Source: UBA1764 sp045616685
GTDB taxonomy: Bacteria; Bacillota; Clostridia; Peptostreptococcales; Anaerovoracaceae
Assembly (NCBI GenBank): GCA_045616685.1
Contig: JAZLHF010000010.1
Span: 1 to 41,229, forward strand
Length of the DNA stretch: 41,229 bases
Reading direction: 5' to 3'
Positions 7,560 through 15,125 of the stretch are shown piece after piece (position 1 is the stretch's first letter; each line of letters begins with the position of its first letter). The notes beneath the pieces were generated by a model that saw nothing but the letters and a program-made list of their open reading frames with translations, had not been told where the DNA came from and did not search any database. Position numbers and translations under genes: made by a program.

Positions 7560-8507
7560 GTGATAGAATTTGAAAAGCCAAGCATTGAAGTTTTTACTTC
7601 AAATGACGACCCAAGTTACGGCAAATTTGTTGTTGGGCCTCTTGAAAGAGGATATGGCAACACACTTGGTAACAGCTTAAGAAGAATCCTTCTTAGCTCA
7701 CTCCCAGGAGCAGCTGTAACATCAATCAAGATCGATGGAATTCTTCACGAATTTTCAACAATCCCTGGGGTTAAGGAAGATGTAACAGAAATCATTCTTA
7801 ATCTCAAGAAACTTGCACTTTCTCTTGAAGGTGATGAGAGTGTTCGTGCTCTTATCAATGTTAGCGGACCTGCTGAAGTAACAGCTGCTGACATTCAGGC
7901 TGATGGTGTGGTTGAAATTTTCAACCCAGAATTACACATCGCTACACTTGAGAAGAATGCTACTCTTACAATTGAAATGACAATTGCTAAGGGTAGAGGA
8001 TATGTTCCTGCTGATCAGAACAAGAATGAAACAACTCCTATCGGAGTTATTCCAATTGATAGCATTTACACACCTGTAAGAAAGGTTAACTATACAGTAG
8101 AAAATACTCGTGTTGGCCAGGTTACAGACTTTGAAAAGCTTATCCTTGAAATCTGGACAGATGGAAGCATTTCTCCAACAACAGGCGTTTCAATTGGCGC
8201 AAAGATTATGTTTGACCATCTTAATCTGTTCATTGGTCTTACCGAAGACATGGATAGCTATGACACTATGGTAGACAGACCAACAGATAAGAAGGAAAAG
8301 GCGCTCGAAATGAGCATTGAAGAACTTGAACTTTCAGTTCGTTCATTTAACTGCCTTAAGCGCGCTAATATTAATACTGTAGAAGAACTCACCAAGAAGA
8401 CTGAACTCGATATGATGAAGGTTAGAAACCTTGGTAAGAAGTCCTTCGACGAAATTACACATAAACTGGAAGACCTTGGTCTTGGATTTAGACCAAGCGA
8501 TGATTAA
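7560..8507 (+). CDS. rpoA: RNA polymerase alpha subunit
   Basis: Alpha subunit (315 residues): the N-terminal domain dimerises and scaffolds beta and beta-prime, and the C-terminal domain binds UP elements and activators. Visible are ERGYGNTLGNSLRRILLSSLPG (a family landmark, quoted in part as GNTLGNSLRRILLSSLPG), and the C-terminal helix-hairpin segment ELELSVRSFNCLKRANINTV. The start is GTG at 7560, supported by AGGAGGA at 7546-7552. A 49-nt gap separates it from rpsD. Confidence 0.97.
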   Translation: MIEFEKPSIEVFTSNDDPSYGKFVVGPLERGYGNTLGNSLRRILLSSLPGAAVTSIKIDGILHEFSTIPGVKEDVTEIILNLKKLALSLEGDESVRALINVSGPAEVTAADIQADGVVEIFNPELHIATLEKNATLTIEMTIAKGRGYVPADQNKNETTPIGVIPIDSIYTPVRKVNYTVENTRVGQVTDFEKLILEIWTDGSISPTTGVSIGAKIMFDHLNLFIGLTEDMDSYDTMVDRPTDKKEKALEMSIEELELSVRSFNCLKRANINTVEELTKKTELDMMKVRNLGKKSFDEITHKLEDLGLGFRPSDD

Positions 8508-8524
8508 TAAAGGAGTCTAAGCAA

Positions 8525-8869
8525 ATGAATGGTTATAGAAAGCTGGGCGTAAAGAGCGCTCACAGACAGTCCATGCTTAGAAATCTCGTAACAGATCTTT
8601 TCAAGTACGAACGCATTCAGACAACTGATTGCAGAGCAAAGGAAACTAGAAAAGAAGCTGAGAAGATGATTACTATTGCAAAGAAGGGCACACTCGCAGC
8701 TAGAAGACAGGCTCTCGCTTATATCAAAGACGAAGACGTTGTATCAAAGCTGTTTGATGAAATCGCTCCACGCTATGCTGAAAGACACGGTGGTTACACC
8801 AGAATCTTAAAGCTTGGTCCACGCAAGGGGGATGTTGCAGAAGCTGTTTTCCTTGAACTGGTTAAATAA
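8525..8869 (+). CDS. rplQ: 50S ribosomal protein L17
   Basis: L17 (114 residues) lies near the peptide exit tunnel. Typical sequence: YRKLGVKSAHRQSMLRNLVT near the start, TTDCRAKETRKEAEKMI, and RYAERHGGYTRILKLGPRKGD before the C-terminus. It is the last gene of the alpha operon and is followed by a strong terminator. AAAGGAG precedes the ATG. Confidence 0.98.
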   Translation: MNGYRKLGVKSAHRQSMLRNLVTDLFKYERIQTTDCRAKETRKEAEKMITIAKKGTLAARRQALAYIKDEDVVSKLFDEIAPRYAERHGGYTRILKLGPRKGDVAEAVFLELVK

Positions 8870-8881
8870 GCATAAGGACTT

Positions 8882-8914
8882 AAGCCTCAGGTCACAAGAC
8901 CTGAGGCTTTTTTT
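8882..8914 (+). terminator. Rho-independent terminator of the ribosomal operon
   Basis: A perfect 12-bp stem, AAGCCTCAGGTC (8882-8893) with GACCTGAGGCTT (8898-8909), closes a 4-nt loop and runs into seven T. It lies 12 nt after the rplQ stop. Confidence 0.95.
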
Positions 8915-9106
8915 GCGCTAGGGGTCCTGCCGCTCAGCGCCTCCTCATGGGCTGCGGGTCCAGCGCCCCTCGTCATGAGCCTCTCTTCGCGTCACCCCTA
9001 CGCGCCCTTAGTGCTCTCTCGTATTAGCGCCCCTACGCGCCCTTAGTGCTCTCTCGTATTAGTCCATACCTCGCCCTTACGCGGCCTTAGGACTTTCGCG
9101 TATTTG
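8915..9106 (+). repeat. GC-rich island with a 33-bp sequence in tandem, copies B1-B3
   Basis: A visibly GC-rich stretch in an AT-rich genome. An identical 33-nt unit occurs at 8995-9027 and 9030-9062 (period 35). It contains CGCCCTTAGTGCTCTCTCG followed by TATTAG, the right arm of the element at 5766-5880. A degenerate third copy (CCTTAGGACTTTCGCGTATT) lies at 9084-9103. The preceding part shares GGGCTGCGG with the interior of copy A. No ORF of note is present. Confidence 0.8.
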
Positions 9107-9140
9107 TAAACTATACGCCCCTATGGTAAAATATAGTGTT
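9104..9140 (+). promoter_or_regulatory. Promoter of the ECF transporter operon
   Basis: A -35 TTGTAA at 9104-9109, a 17-nt spacer and a -10 TAAAAT at 9127-9132 (preceded by TGG, a partial extended -10). The -10 ends 8 nt before the ecfA1 ATG, so transcription should begin at or within 1-3 nt of the start codon. Confidence 0.7.
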
Positions 9141-9956
9141 ATGTACATAGAATTCAAAAATGTGAAATTTGAATATACAAGTGATGAGGGCGAAGTGCTT
9201 AAAACAGCACTTAACGACCTTAATTTTGCTATAGAAAAAGGAAGCTTTGTCGCAATCGTCGGTCATAATGGCAGTGGCAAGTCTACACTGGCTAAGCATT
9301 TTAATGCTTTGCTTTTGCCGACCTCTGGCGATGTAATTATAGATGGACTTAACACAAAAGACGATAAATCGCTTTGGGATATCCGGTCAAAATGCGGTAT
9401 GGTTTTCCAAAATCCTGACAACCAGCTTGTCAGCTCAATCGTTGAAGACGACGTCGCTTTTGGCCCGGAAAATTTAGGCGTTGAGCCTGCTGAAATTCGC
9501 ACCCGAGTTGACGACGCCCTTAAGGCTGTTGAAATGTACGAACATCGCAAGAAAGGCCCACATCTTTTATCTGGTGGACAAAAGCAGCGCATTGCGATTG
9601 CCGGAGTCCTCGCTATGCAGCCAGAAATTATTGTCTTTGATGAACCGACTGCAATGCTCGATCCAAAAGGCAGAGGTGAAATCATGAAGATTATTAATGA
9701 CCTCCATGATCAAGGTAAGACAATAATTTTAATCACTCACTTTATGGAAGAAGCAAAAGAGGCAGATAGAATTATTCTTATGAACCATGGGCAAATAATT
9801 CACGATGCAAGCCCGATTGAAGTTTTTAAAACAGGCGACGTTGAACTTCCATTTGCCGCTGACCTTGCGAAAAGATTAAGAGAAAAAGGGATGAACATTC
9901 CTAAAGATATTTATACAGAAGACGAACTCGAAAAATATTTATGCTCATTGAAGTAA
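9141..9956 (+). CDS. ecfA1: ECF transporter ATPase EcfA1
   Basis: ATP-binding subunit (271 residues from this start) of an energy-coupling-factor vitamin importer. Walker A is GHNGSGKST, the Q-loop follows in VFQNPDNQ, the signature is LSGGQKQRIAIAG, and Walker B is IIVFDEPTAMLDP. I choose ATG 9141, where the family's first strand (MYIEFKNVKFEY) begins. An ATG at 9123 lies inside the promoter -10 region. There is no ribosome binding site before 9141, consistent with a leaderless mRNA. Its 3' end overlaps ecfA2 by 16 nt. Confidence 0.95.
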   Translation: MYIEFKNVKFEYTSDEGEVLKTALNDLNFAIEKGSFVAIVGHNGSGKSTLAKHFNALLLPTSGDVIIDGLNTKDDKSLWDIRSKCGMVFQNPDNQLVSSIVEDDVAFGPENLGVEPAEIRTRVDDALKAVEMYEHRKKGPHLLSGGQKQRIAIAGVLAMQPEIIVFDEPTAMLDPKGRGEIMKIINDLHDQGKTIILITHFMEEAKEADRIILMNHGQIIHDASPIEVFKTGDVELPFAADLAKRLREKGMNIPKDIYTEDELEKYLCSLK

Positions 9957-10774
9957 AAAATCTAACTCACATATATAGCGAAGGCATGTCCTTTGAAGCT
10001 ACAGCCCTGCAAGACATTAGCTTTACTGCTAAGCAGGGTGAGTTTGTTGCACTCATCGGGCATACTGGATCGGGCAAGTCTACTTTGGTGCAGCATTTAA
10101 ACGGCCTTCTTAGGCCGACCAGTGGCAGTGTGCTTGCAGATGGAATCGACATTTCGGGCAAGGGCAAAGATATCATGGCCATGCGCCATAAAATTGGTAT
10201 GGTCTTCCAATACCCTGAATATCAACTATTTGAAGAGACTGTTTTAAAGGATGTGTGTTTCGGCCCAAAGCGCCTTGGAATAAGCGAGAAAGAGGCGATT
10301 TTGCGCTCTAAAGAGGCACTTAGAATCGTTGGTGTAGATCCAGAAGAAAAGGGCGAGGCTTCGCCATTTTCACTCTCTGGCGGCGAGAAACGCCGTGTCG
10401 CTATCGCCGGAGTCATCGCTATGCAGCCAGAGGTTTTAATCTTAGACGAACCTACTGCAGGTTTAGATCCAGTAGGCCATCGCGATATTTTGGATATGAT
10501 AATGAAATTAAAAGAAGACAGGAATCTTACCATCTTCTTTGTATCACATAATATGGCCGACGTCGCAAATCTTGCTGATCATGTAATCGTACTTAATGAT
10601 GGCAAGGTTGTAATGGATGGCAGTCCCCGCGAAGTATTCTCTCGCGAAGAGGAATTAAGAAAAATTGGCCTTTCGGTTCCAGAAGCAGCAAGCTTTGCAA
10701 AGCGCCTGGGGCTTGAGGCATTAACAGTAGACGAATTGGTAGAAAAAATTTGGCAATCAAAGACATCACTTTAG
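9941..10774 (+). CDS. ecfA2: ECF transporter ATPase EcfA2
   Basis: Second ATP-binding subunit (277 residues), paralogous to ecfA1. Walker A GHTGSGKST, VFQYPEYQLFEETV (the EcfA2-type Q-loop), signature LSGGEKRRVAIAG and Walker B VLILDEPTAGLDP are all intact. It starts inside the end of ecfA1, and its own end overlaps ecfT, so the three should be translated as a coupled unit. The pair would form the ATPase heterodimer that drives EcfT and the substrate components. Confidence 0.96.
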   Translation: MLIEVKNLTHIYSEGMSFEATALQDISFTAKQGEFVALIGHTGSGKSTLVQHLNGLLRPTSGSVLADGIDISGKGKDIMAMRHKIGMVFQYPEYQLFEETVLKDVCFGPKRLGISEKEAILRSKEALRIVGVDPEEKGEASPFSLSGGEKRRVAIAGVIAMQPEVLILDEPTAGLDPVGHRDILDMIMKLKEDRNLTIFFVSHNMADVANLADHVIVLNDGKVVMDGSPREVFSREEELRKIGLSVPEAASFAKRLGLEALTVDELVEKIWQSKTSL

Positions 10775-11544
10775 GGCAATACTATCCTAAGGAATCAAAA
10801 ATTCATAGCCTTGATGCAAGAATAAAAATCATAGGAACAATACTCTATCTTGTTTCTCTGTTTTTGGTTAAGAATTTTTGGGGCTTTGCCATTGCGGCAG
10901 TTGTCCTTGCTATTGTAATTGCGATTTCAGGTGTCCCTTTTAAGTTTATTTCTAAGGGACTTAAGCCAATTATGATTCTTATTATCTTTACTATGCTTGT
11001 AAATATGTTTGCGACTCCGGGCGTAGTAATCTTAAGCATCTGGAAATTAAAGATGACTAAAGAGGGCGTCGTTCGCGCTGTGTTTATGGCGATTAGACTT
11101 GTCCTTTTAATCTTTGGTTCATCTTTATTGACACTCACAACAAAGCCGATTCAGCTTACTGATGGCCTTGAAAGACTTTTGTCACCACTTAGGGTAATAG
11201 GCTTGCCGGCCCATGAGCTCGCAATGATGATGACAATTGCTCTTAGATTTATTCCAACTCTTCTTGATGAAACAGACAAGATTATGAAGGCTCAGACATC
11301 AAGAGGCGCAGATTTCGAAAGCGGCAATTTGGTCGAACGTGCAAAAGGACTTATTCCTCTTCTTGTTCCACTTTTTGTTTCTGCATTTAGAATTGCAGGC
11401 GACCTTGCTATGGCGATGGAAGCACGTTGCTATAGAGGAGGCTCGGGCAGAACAAGAATGCATGAAATGAAATTTAAATCTGTTGATTTAATTGCATTTA
11501 TAATTTTAGTTTTATATTTAGTGATAATTATTGTCACAAGATAG
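10750..11544 (+). CDS. ecfT: ECF transporter transmembrane component EcfT
   Basis: Membrane scaffold (264 residues) linking the two ATPases to exchangeable substrate-binding S-components. The N-terminal DITLGQYYPKESKIHSLDAR is the EcfT hallmark. Several hydrophobic helices follow, and the cytoplasmic coupling motif appears as TSRGADFESG, with a second Ala-Arg-type motif MEARCYRGGSGRTRM. The start appears to be TTG 10750, because the conserved N-terminus begins there and no ATG precedes it. The overlap with ecfA2 is 25 nt. In most relatives truA, rplM and rpsI follow; here they do not. Confidence 0.93.
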   Translation: MAIKDITLGQYYPKESKIHSLDARIKIIGTILYLVSLFLVKNFWGFAIAAVVLAIVIAISGVPFKFISKGLKPIMILIIFTMLVNMFATPGVVILSIWKLKMTKEGVVRAVFMAIRLVLLIFGSSLLTLTTKPIQLTDGLERLLSPLRVIGLPAHELAMMMTIALRFIPTLLDETDKIMKAQTSRGADFESGNLVERAKGLIPLLVPLFVSAFRIAGDLAMAMEARCYRGGSGRTRMHEMKFKSVDLIAFIILVLYLVIIIVTR

Positions 11545-11554
11545 GAAGGCAAAC

Positions 11555-12196
11555 ATGGCTAATATCAACAAGCGAATGAAGAAAAACATCGAGAACAGAA
11601 AGGTTCTTAATGCAGACAAACTGACTGCGCTCGAGGCTCAGGAAAGACTCGAAAAACGTCAGTCGCGCATAAGGTATACCATCATGATGATTGTCTATGC
11701 GGCAATTTACTTTGGCATTACAGCTTTAACACAGCCAATCGCTTATAATGTTCATCAGTTTAGAATTGCTGACTGCCTTATTGGTTTAGTGTTCTTTGAT
11801 CCAGCTGCATTTCCTGGTGTATGCATCGGTTGTTTTGCTGCTAATATCATCGGTCCTGGCGGAATTTCAGATGCAATTCTTGGGACCTGCGCATCAGCTT
11901 TTGGTATTTATGCAATGAAGTGGTGGGCTGAAAGGAATGGTAAACCATACATCGGCATGGCCCTTTATGCATTCTTAAACGCTGTTATGATTTCACTCAT
12001 GCTTAGCTATGATGAAGCTTCTGCGGCACAGTATTCAATTCTTGCAATGCTATTTTGGATTTTACTTGGCGATATTATTTGTGCTGTTGGCGGAGGTTAC
12101 ATTATTCACTTTATCGCATCCAAGCGCTGGGAGGATATTGTAAGTGAGACAAAGAAGGGTAAAGACGAGAAATTCCATACTGGAACTTTGCAGTAA
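11555..12196 (+). CDS. QueT-like ECF substrate-binding (S) component
   Basis: Integral membrane protein of 213 residues. After about 45 charged residues come five or six hydrophobic segments. The stretch ALTQPIAYNVHQFRIADCL matches the QueT family pattern (Pro, then QFRI before an Asp/Glu), a family of S-components assigned to queuosine precursors. Its place directly after ecfT fits an S-component. Start ATG 11555 has GGAAGG upstream at 11544-11549. The hydrophilic N-terminal extension is unusual for an S-component. The substrate is inference; no preQ1 riboswitch is seen. Confidence 0.75.
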   Translation: MANINKRMKKNIENRKVLNADKLTALEAQERLEKRQSRIRYTIMMIVYAAIYFGITALTQPIAYNVHQFRIADCLIGLVFFDPAAFPGVCIGCFAANIIGPGGISDAILGTCASAFGIYAMKWWAERNGKPYIGMALYAFLNAVMISLMLSYDEASAAQYSILAMLFWILLGDIICAVGGGYIIHFIASKRWEDIVSETKKGKDEKFHTGTLQ

Positions 12197-12776
12197 TTAT
12201 ATATACGACGAAGGCAAATTAGAAGAGGCTGCAAAAGGGCGTCCAATTTATTTAGAAATTGGATCTGGCAAAGGACAATTCCTTTGTAATATGGCAAAGC
12301 TTCATCCAGAAAATTTCTACTTAGCTTGCGAGGGCGGATACAATATCAACATACGCATCCTGCAAAAAGCTCAGGAGATGAATTTAGAGAACCTGCTTGT
12401 AATCACAGAATATATAACCATGCCGACCGATTGGTTTAAACCTAATTCACTCGCTGGTATTTATATCAATTTTTGTGATCCATGGCCAAAGGATAGGCAC
12501 GCTCATAGAAGACTGACCTGCAAGAATCTTTTAGAGCAGTACAGGATTGTTGCCTCTGCCGGAGCCTGCCTTGAGTTTAAGACGGATAACGATGAACTAT
12601 TTGACTGGTCGCTTAAAGAAATCGAAGTAGCTGGTTTAAATCCACCGCTCGAGTTTAGCAGAGATCTTTGGAATAGCGAATTTGCAGAAAAAAATATTCA
12701 CACCGAATATGAAGATAAATTCGGGGCGAATGGGAAATCAATAAATTACATAAAGTTAAAATTAAAAGCGGATTAA
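12144..12776 (+). CDS. trmB: tRNA (guanine-N7)-methyltransferase TrmB
   Basis: S-adenosylmethionine-dependent enzyme (210 residues) that makes m7G46 in the tRNA variable loop. Motif I is LEIGSGKGQF (residues 37-46), the family signature FCDPWPKDRHAHRRLT is present, and LEFKTDN follows. The start is a GTG at 12144 inside the preceding gene, giving a 53-nt out-of-frame overlap. I accept it because GGGAGG at 12129-12134 is well placed and the N-terminal MRQRRVK resembles TrmB starts (MRxRxK). A later start would delete the conserved N-terminus. Confidence 0.92.
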   Translation: MRQRRVKTRNSILELCSNYIYDEGKLEEAAKGRPIYLEIGSGKGQFLCNMAKLHPENFYLACEGGYNINIRILQKAQEMNLENLLVITEYITMPTDWFKPNSLAGIYINFCDPWPKDRHAHRRLTCKNLLEQYRIVASAGACLEFKTDNDELFDWSLKEIEVAGLNPPLEFSRDLWNSEFAEKNIHTEYEDKFGANGKSINYIKLKLKAD

Positions 12777-12789
12777 TAATCCGCTTTTT
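12764..12789. terminator. Bidirectional terminator between trmB and the bactofilin genes
   Basis: Stem AAAAGCGGAT with ATCCGCTTTT around a short AT loop. It runs into T on the plus strand, and on the minus strand into TTTTAATTTT, so it can serve both convergent transcripts. The trmB stop lies in the left arm. Confidence 0.85.
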
Positions 12790-12795
12790 AATATC

Positions 12796-13338
12796 TTATC
12801 TAATTGTGAGGTTACCAGAAATCTTAGCGCCTGGTTCTACTGCAAGGATTGCAGAATTGATATCGCCTCGAATGACGGCTTCTTTTGTTAAACCAACATT
12901 GCCTTGAGCTTTGATGTTTCCAATAACTGTACCAGAAATAGAAATATGCTTGCAATAAATTGGTCCGGTGATTGTTGTATTAGGCTTAATGGAAACGCTT
13001 CCTTTAGCTCTAATGCATTGGTTATAATCTGTGCCATCGATGATGATGTTGTTGCATTCGATGTTGCCTCGTACGACTCCGGAAAGCATAACGTTTCCAG
13101 AAGCAACAATGTTTCCTTCAACAACGCCTACAATAGCCAGATGTCCGTTTGTTTTTACATCGCCGTGAATTGTTGTGCCACCAGCGATAATACCCATTTC
13201 ATCTGAGAATGTATTAACAATCTCTTTGGATTCTTTTTCAGCAGGAACTTCTGCCGGAGTAGCTTCCTTAGCAGGTTCTTCTTTTGGTGTTAAGAATTCT
13301 TCCTTAACTGAATTTTCTTTTTTACTGAAGAGGCCCAT
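12796..13338 (-). CDS. Bactofilin family protein (second of tandem pair)
   Basis: Polymer-forming cytoskeletal protein of 180 residues (DUF583 family). After a charged, Pro/Glu-rich N-terminal tail (about 50 residues) comes a right-handed beta-helix of short Gly-rich repeats (GTTIHGDVKTNGHLAIVGVV, GNIVASGNVMLSGVVRGNI and so on) ending ISGNLTIR. Bactofilins assemble without nucleotide and often scaffold envelope enzymes. The start overlaps the stop of the upstream bactofilin by one base; GGAGG precedes it. The partner is unknown. Confidence 0.93.
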   Translation of the reverse strand: MGLFSKKENSVKEEFLTPKEEPAKEATPAEVPAEKESKEIVNTFSDEMGIIAGGTTIHGDVKTNGHLAIVGVVEGNIVASGNVMLSGVVRGNIECNNIIIDGTDYNQCIRAKGSVSIKPNTTITGPIYCKHISISGTVIGNIKAQGNVGLTKEAVIRGDINSAILAVEPGAKISGNLTIR

Positions 13339-13850
13339 TAGAATGTACCTCCTTCAATATCTGCATCTAAGTCACCGAGGTCGAATTCTGCATCGATATC
13401 GATATCAGACTTAGTATTTGTTGTGATAATAGAACCGTTAATTCTTGCGCCTGCCTGAGTCGAAACATAAGCAGCAGTGATGTCGCCAACAACTAATGCG
13501 CTTTCTGTAATTAAAGCTGATTCTTTAACAATAATATCGCCACGAACTTTACCAGCTACCTTTAAGGCGTCTGCGCGGACTGTTCCAACGACGATAGTGC
13601 TTTCGCCAATTGCTAAAGTTCCATCCATTGCAAGATCGCCCTTAATTCTTGCAGAATTGAGAGCTACGCTGCCAGCCTGGATATTACCAACAATCAGATT
13701 ATTTGCAGTTACGTCAGCAGATGTGTTGATGTTACCAAAAACCTGGCCTTCAATAAGAAGGTTGTCGCTTGAAGAGACATCGCCTGTAATTACCATGCTT
13801 GGGGTAATTCGAGTGCATGAATATTCAGCTGTGTTTTCGTTTTTATCCAT
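13338..13850 (-). CDS. Bactofilin family protein (first of tandem pair)
   Basis: A 170-residue bactofilin with a short N-terminal tail and a beta-helix core (residues about 17-145: GDVSSSDNLLIEGQVFGNI, VRADALKVAGKVRGDIIVKE), then an acidic tail rich in Asp (DIDIDAEFDLGDLDADIEGG). The two neighbouring copies differ in tails, suggesting a hetero-polymer. It is first in the operon, with GAAAGG before the ATG and a good promoter upstream. The tail difference is what I see; joint assembly is inference. Confidence 0.92.
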   Translation of the reverse strand: MDKNENTAEYSCTRITPSMVITGDVSSSDNLLIEGQVFGNINTSADVTANNLIVGNIQAGSVALNSARIKGDLAMDGTLAIGESTIVVGTVRADALKVAGKVRGDIIVKESALITESALVVGDITAAYVSTQAGARINGSIITTNTKSDIDIDAEFDLGDLDADIEGGTF

Positions 13851-13890
13851 TATTTAACCTTTCAATTTAAAGTTAAAGTCATACACATAT

Positions 13891-13919
13891 AATATACGCT
13901 ATTTTGAGTGTTTTCGCAA
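13891..13919 (-). promoter_or_regulatory. Promoter of the bactofilin pair
   Basis: On the minus strand, TTGCGA (13919-13914), a 17-nt spacer and TATATT (13896-13891). It gives a leader of about 35 nt that includes the GAAAGG binding site. Confidence 0.7.
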
Positions 13920-13971
13920 GATAATCGAAAGTTAAACTAGCAAAAAATATTGTATATGTATATATTTGGAA

Positions 13972-13992
13972 CACAAAATATGGTACAATTAA
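13972..13992 (+). promoter_or_regulatory. Extended -10 promoter of the MltG-like gene
   Basis: ATGG followed by TACAAT at about 13983-13988, with no clear -35. The leader of about 35 nt carries GGGAG before the ATG at 14030. The TATGGTA(T/A/C)AAT form recurs before several genes in the window. Confidence 0.5.
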
Positions 13993-14029
13993 CTATCAGG
14001 GATATGGGATATTCCCAGGGAGAAAGAAA

Positions 14030-14548
14030 ATGAAGAAATTAAAAGATCTAATTTATGATTATAACGATATAGTATTAGCAATTTTAATTATTTTAATTGC
14101 TTCTGCTATTATCTTCTGGAAGGTTTCCGACATCATGGCTTATCCTGCATTTGCCAAGGCTCAACAAGAAGCTAATCAGCAAGAGCAGACTATTGACATG
14201 ACTGACGTTGATTTGACACCAACTCCAGTTGATGAAAATGTAAATCCTGGTACTGATGAAATTACATCAGGCGGCGAACAGGAGCAGACTCCTGTAACAC
14301 CAACTCAGGAGACAACCCCTCAGAACACTACAGGAGCAGTTGATAAGAAGTTCGAAGTTAAACAGGGTGATTACTTTAGCACAGCCGCTAAAAACTTAAA
14401 GAATGCAGGATTGATTGATGATACACAGAAGTTTATCGATACAGTCAAGTCAATGGGGCTTGAATCTAAACTTCAGATTGGTATCTTCACAATTCCAGCC
14501 GGCGCAACCTATGAACAGATTGCAAAGATCTTAACTAAGACGAATTAG
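14030..14548 (+). CDS. Single-pass membrane protein with MltG-like (YceG LysM-like) C-terminal domain
   Basis: A 172-residue protein: a short cytoplasmic N-terminus, one membrane helix (residues about 14-33), a Gln/Thr/Pro-rich linker (about 45-105), and a folded C-terminal domain. That domain runs from FEVKQGDYFSTAAKNLKNAGLID to AGATYEQIAKILTK and resembles the LysM-like N-terminal module of the endolytic transglycosylase MltG. The catalytic YceG domain is absent, so it cannot cut glycan by itself. It may bind peptidoglycan or act as an accessory. It lies divergent from the bactofilin pair. The domain call rests on pattern resemblance only. Confidence 0.6.
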   Translation: MKKLKDLIYDYNDIVLAILIILIASAIIFWKVSDIMAYPAFAKAQQEANQQEQTIDMTDVDLTPTPVDENVNPGTDEITSGGEQEQTPVTPTQETTPQNTTGAVDKKFEVKQGDYFSTAAKNLKNAGLIDDTQKFIDTVKSMGLESKLQIGIFTIPAGATYEQIAKILTKTN

Positions 14549-14550
14549 TT

Positions 14551-14580
14551 AAAAAAGCTGGCCAGGCGGCCAGTTTTTTT
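14551..14580. terminator. Bidirectional terminator
   Basis: CTGGCC (14558-14563) pairs with GGCCAG (14568-14573), flanked by six A and seven T. It lies between the MltG-like gene (+) and the prepilin peptidase gene (-) and can end both. Confidence 0.9.
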
Positions 14581-14581
14581 A

Positions 14582-14980
14582 TTATTTGAAATTTGAAAGT
14601 TCGCATATCCAAAATGCCAAGGCCGGTACAGTAATAAATGGAGCAAATGCAATGCTATCTTTCATACTTAATGTTTTAAAAAGCACATTTATTAGAGCGT
14701 AAATTCCTGCAAGGCAGAAGCTTATAAACGCGATTATAAAAATCTTTTGACCAAACAATAGAGCAAGCGCTGCAAAGAGCTTGGCATCGCCCATGCCAAC
14801 AAAAAGCGATGACAGAATTAAAATCGTAAGTGCAAAATTAATATTTACCATTGAAAAATTGGTGAAGCCTACAATGGCGCAAGCGGTCGCAAAGATGCAG
14901 ATTGCGGTTGAATAGCAATCTGGTATTTGCCTCGTCTTCAAATCGTTATCTGATATTTGAAATAGGATATAAGTCAGCAT
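14582..14980 (-). CDS. Prepilin peptidase, A24 family (short TadV/CpaA-like)
   Basis: A membrane aspartyl protease of 132 residues with about four helices and no N-terminal methylase domain. The two catalytic aspartates appear in DLKTRQIPD (D13) and GMGDAKL (D65), the A24 hallmark. Such enzymes mature type IV prepilins or Tad/Flp pilins, but no pilin or secretion gene lies in the window, so its substrate is unknown. The start ATG has no ribosome binding site and lies 6 nt after a strong -10, so the mRNA is probably leaderless. Confidence 0.85.
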   Translation of the reverse strand: MLTYILFQISDNDLKTRQIPDCYSTAICIFATACAIVGFTNFSMVNINFALTILILSSLFVGMGDAKLFAALALLFGQKIFIIAFISFCLAGIYALINVLFKTLSMKDSIAFAPFITVPALAFWICELSNFK

Positions 14981-14986
14981 GGAAAT

Positions 14987-15015
14987 ATTTTACAGCGAAT
15001 CAGAAAAGCTGTCAA
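14987..15015 (-). promoter_or_regulatory. Consensus promoter of the prepilin peptidase gene
   Basis: On the minus strand, TTGACA (15015-15010), a 17-nt spacer and TAAAAT (14992-14987). Only ATTTCC separates the -10 from the ATG, so the expected start site is the A of the start codon. Confidence 0.8.
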
Positions 15016-15079
15016 TATTTGCCAGCAATAAAGTCTTGTTTCATCATGTGCCTTGCGGCCAAAGCAACAGAAAATATGG

Positions 15080-15117
15080 TATAATTATATGTTCGGGAAT
15101 TGTGCACTTGATATGAT
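15080..15117 (+). promoter_or_regulatory. Candidate promoters of the rluD-lepB-smpB operon
   Basis: Two -10 candidates. TATAAT at 15080-15085, in the form TATGGTATAAT, would leave about 34 nt of leader. TATGAT at 15112-15117, preceded by TGA, lies 8 nt before the ATG and would give a leaderless mRNA. No ribosome binding site is visible before the ATG. The sequence alone does not decide between them. Confidence 0.45.
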
Positions 15118-15125
15118 ATTTTGTT

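Noticed and set aside
9123..9140. ATG at 9123 as the ecfA1 start
   Set aside because: It lies at the -10 box of a good promoter, and the family's first strand starts at 9141.
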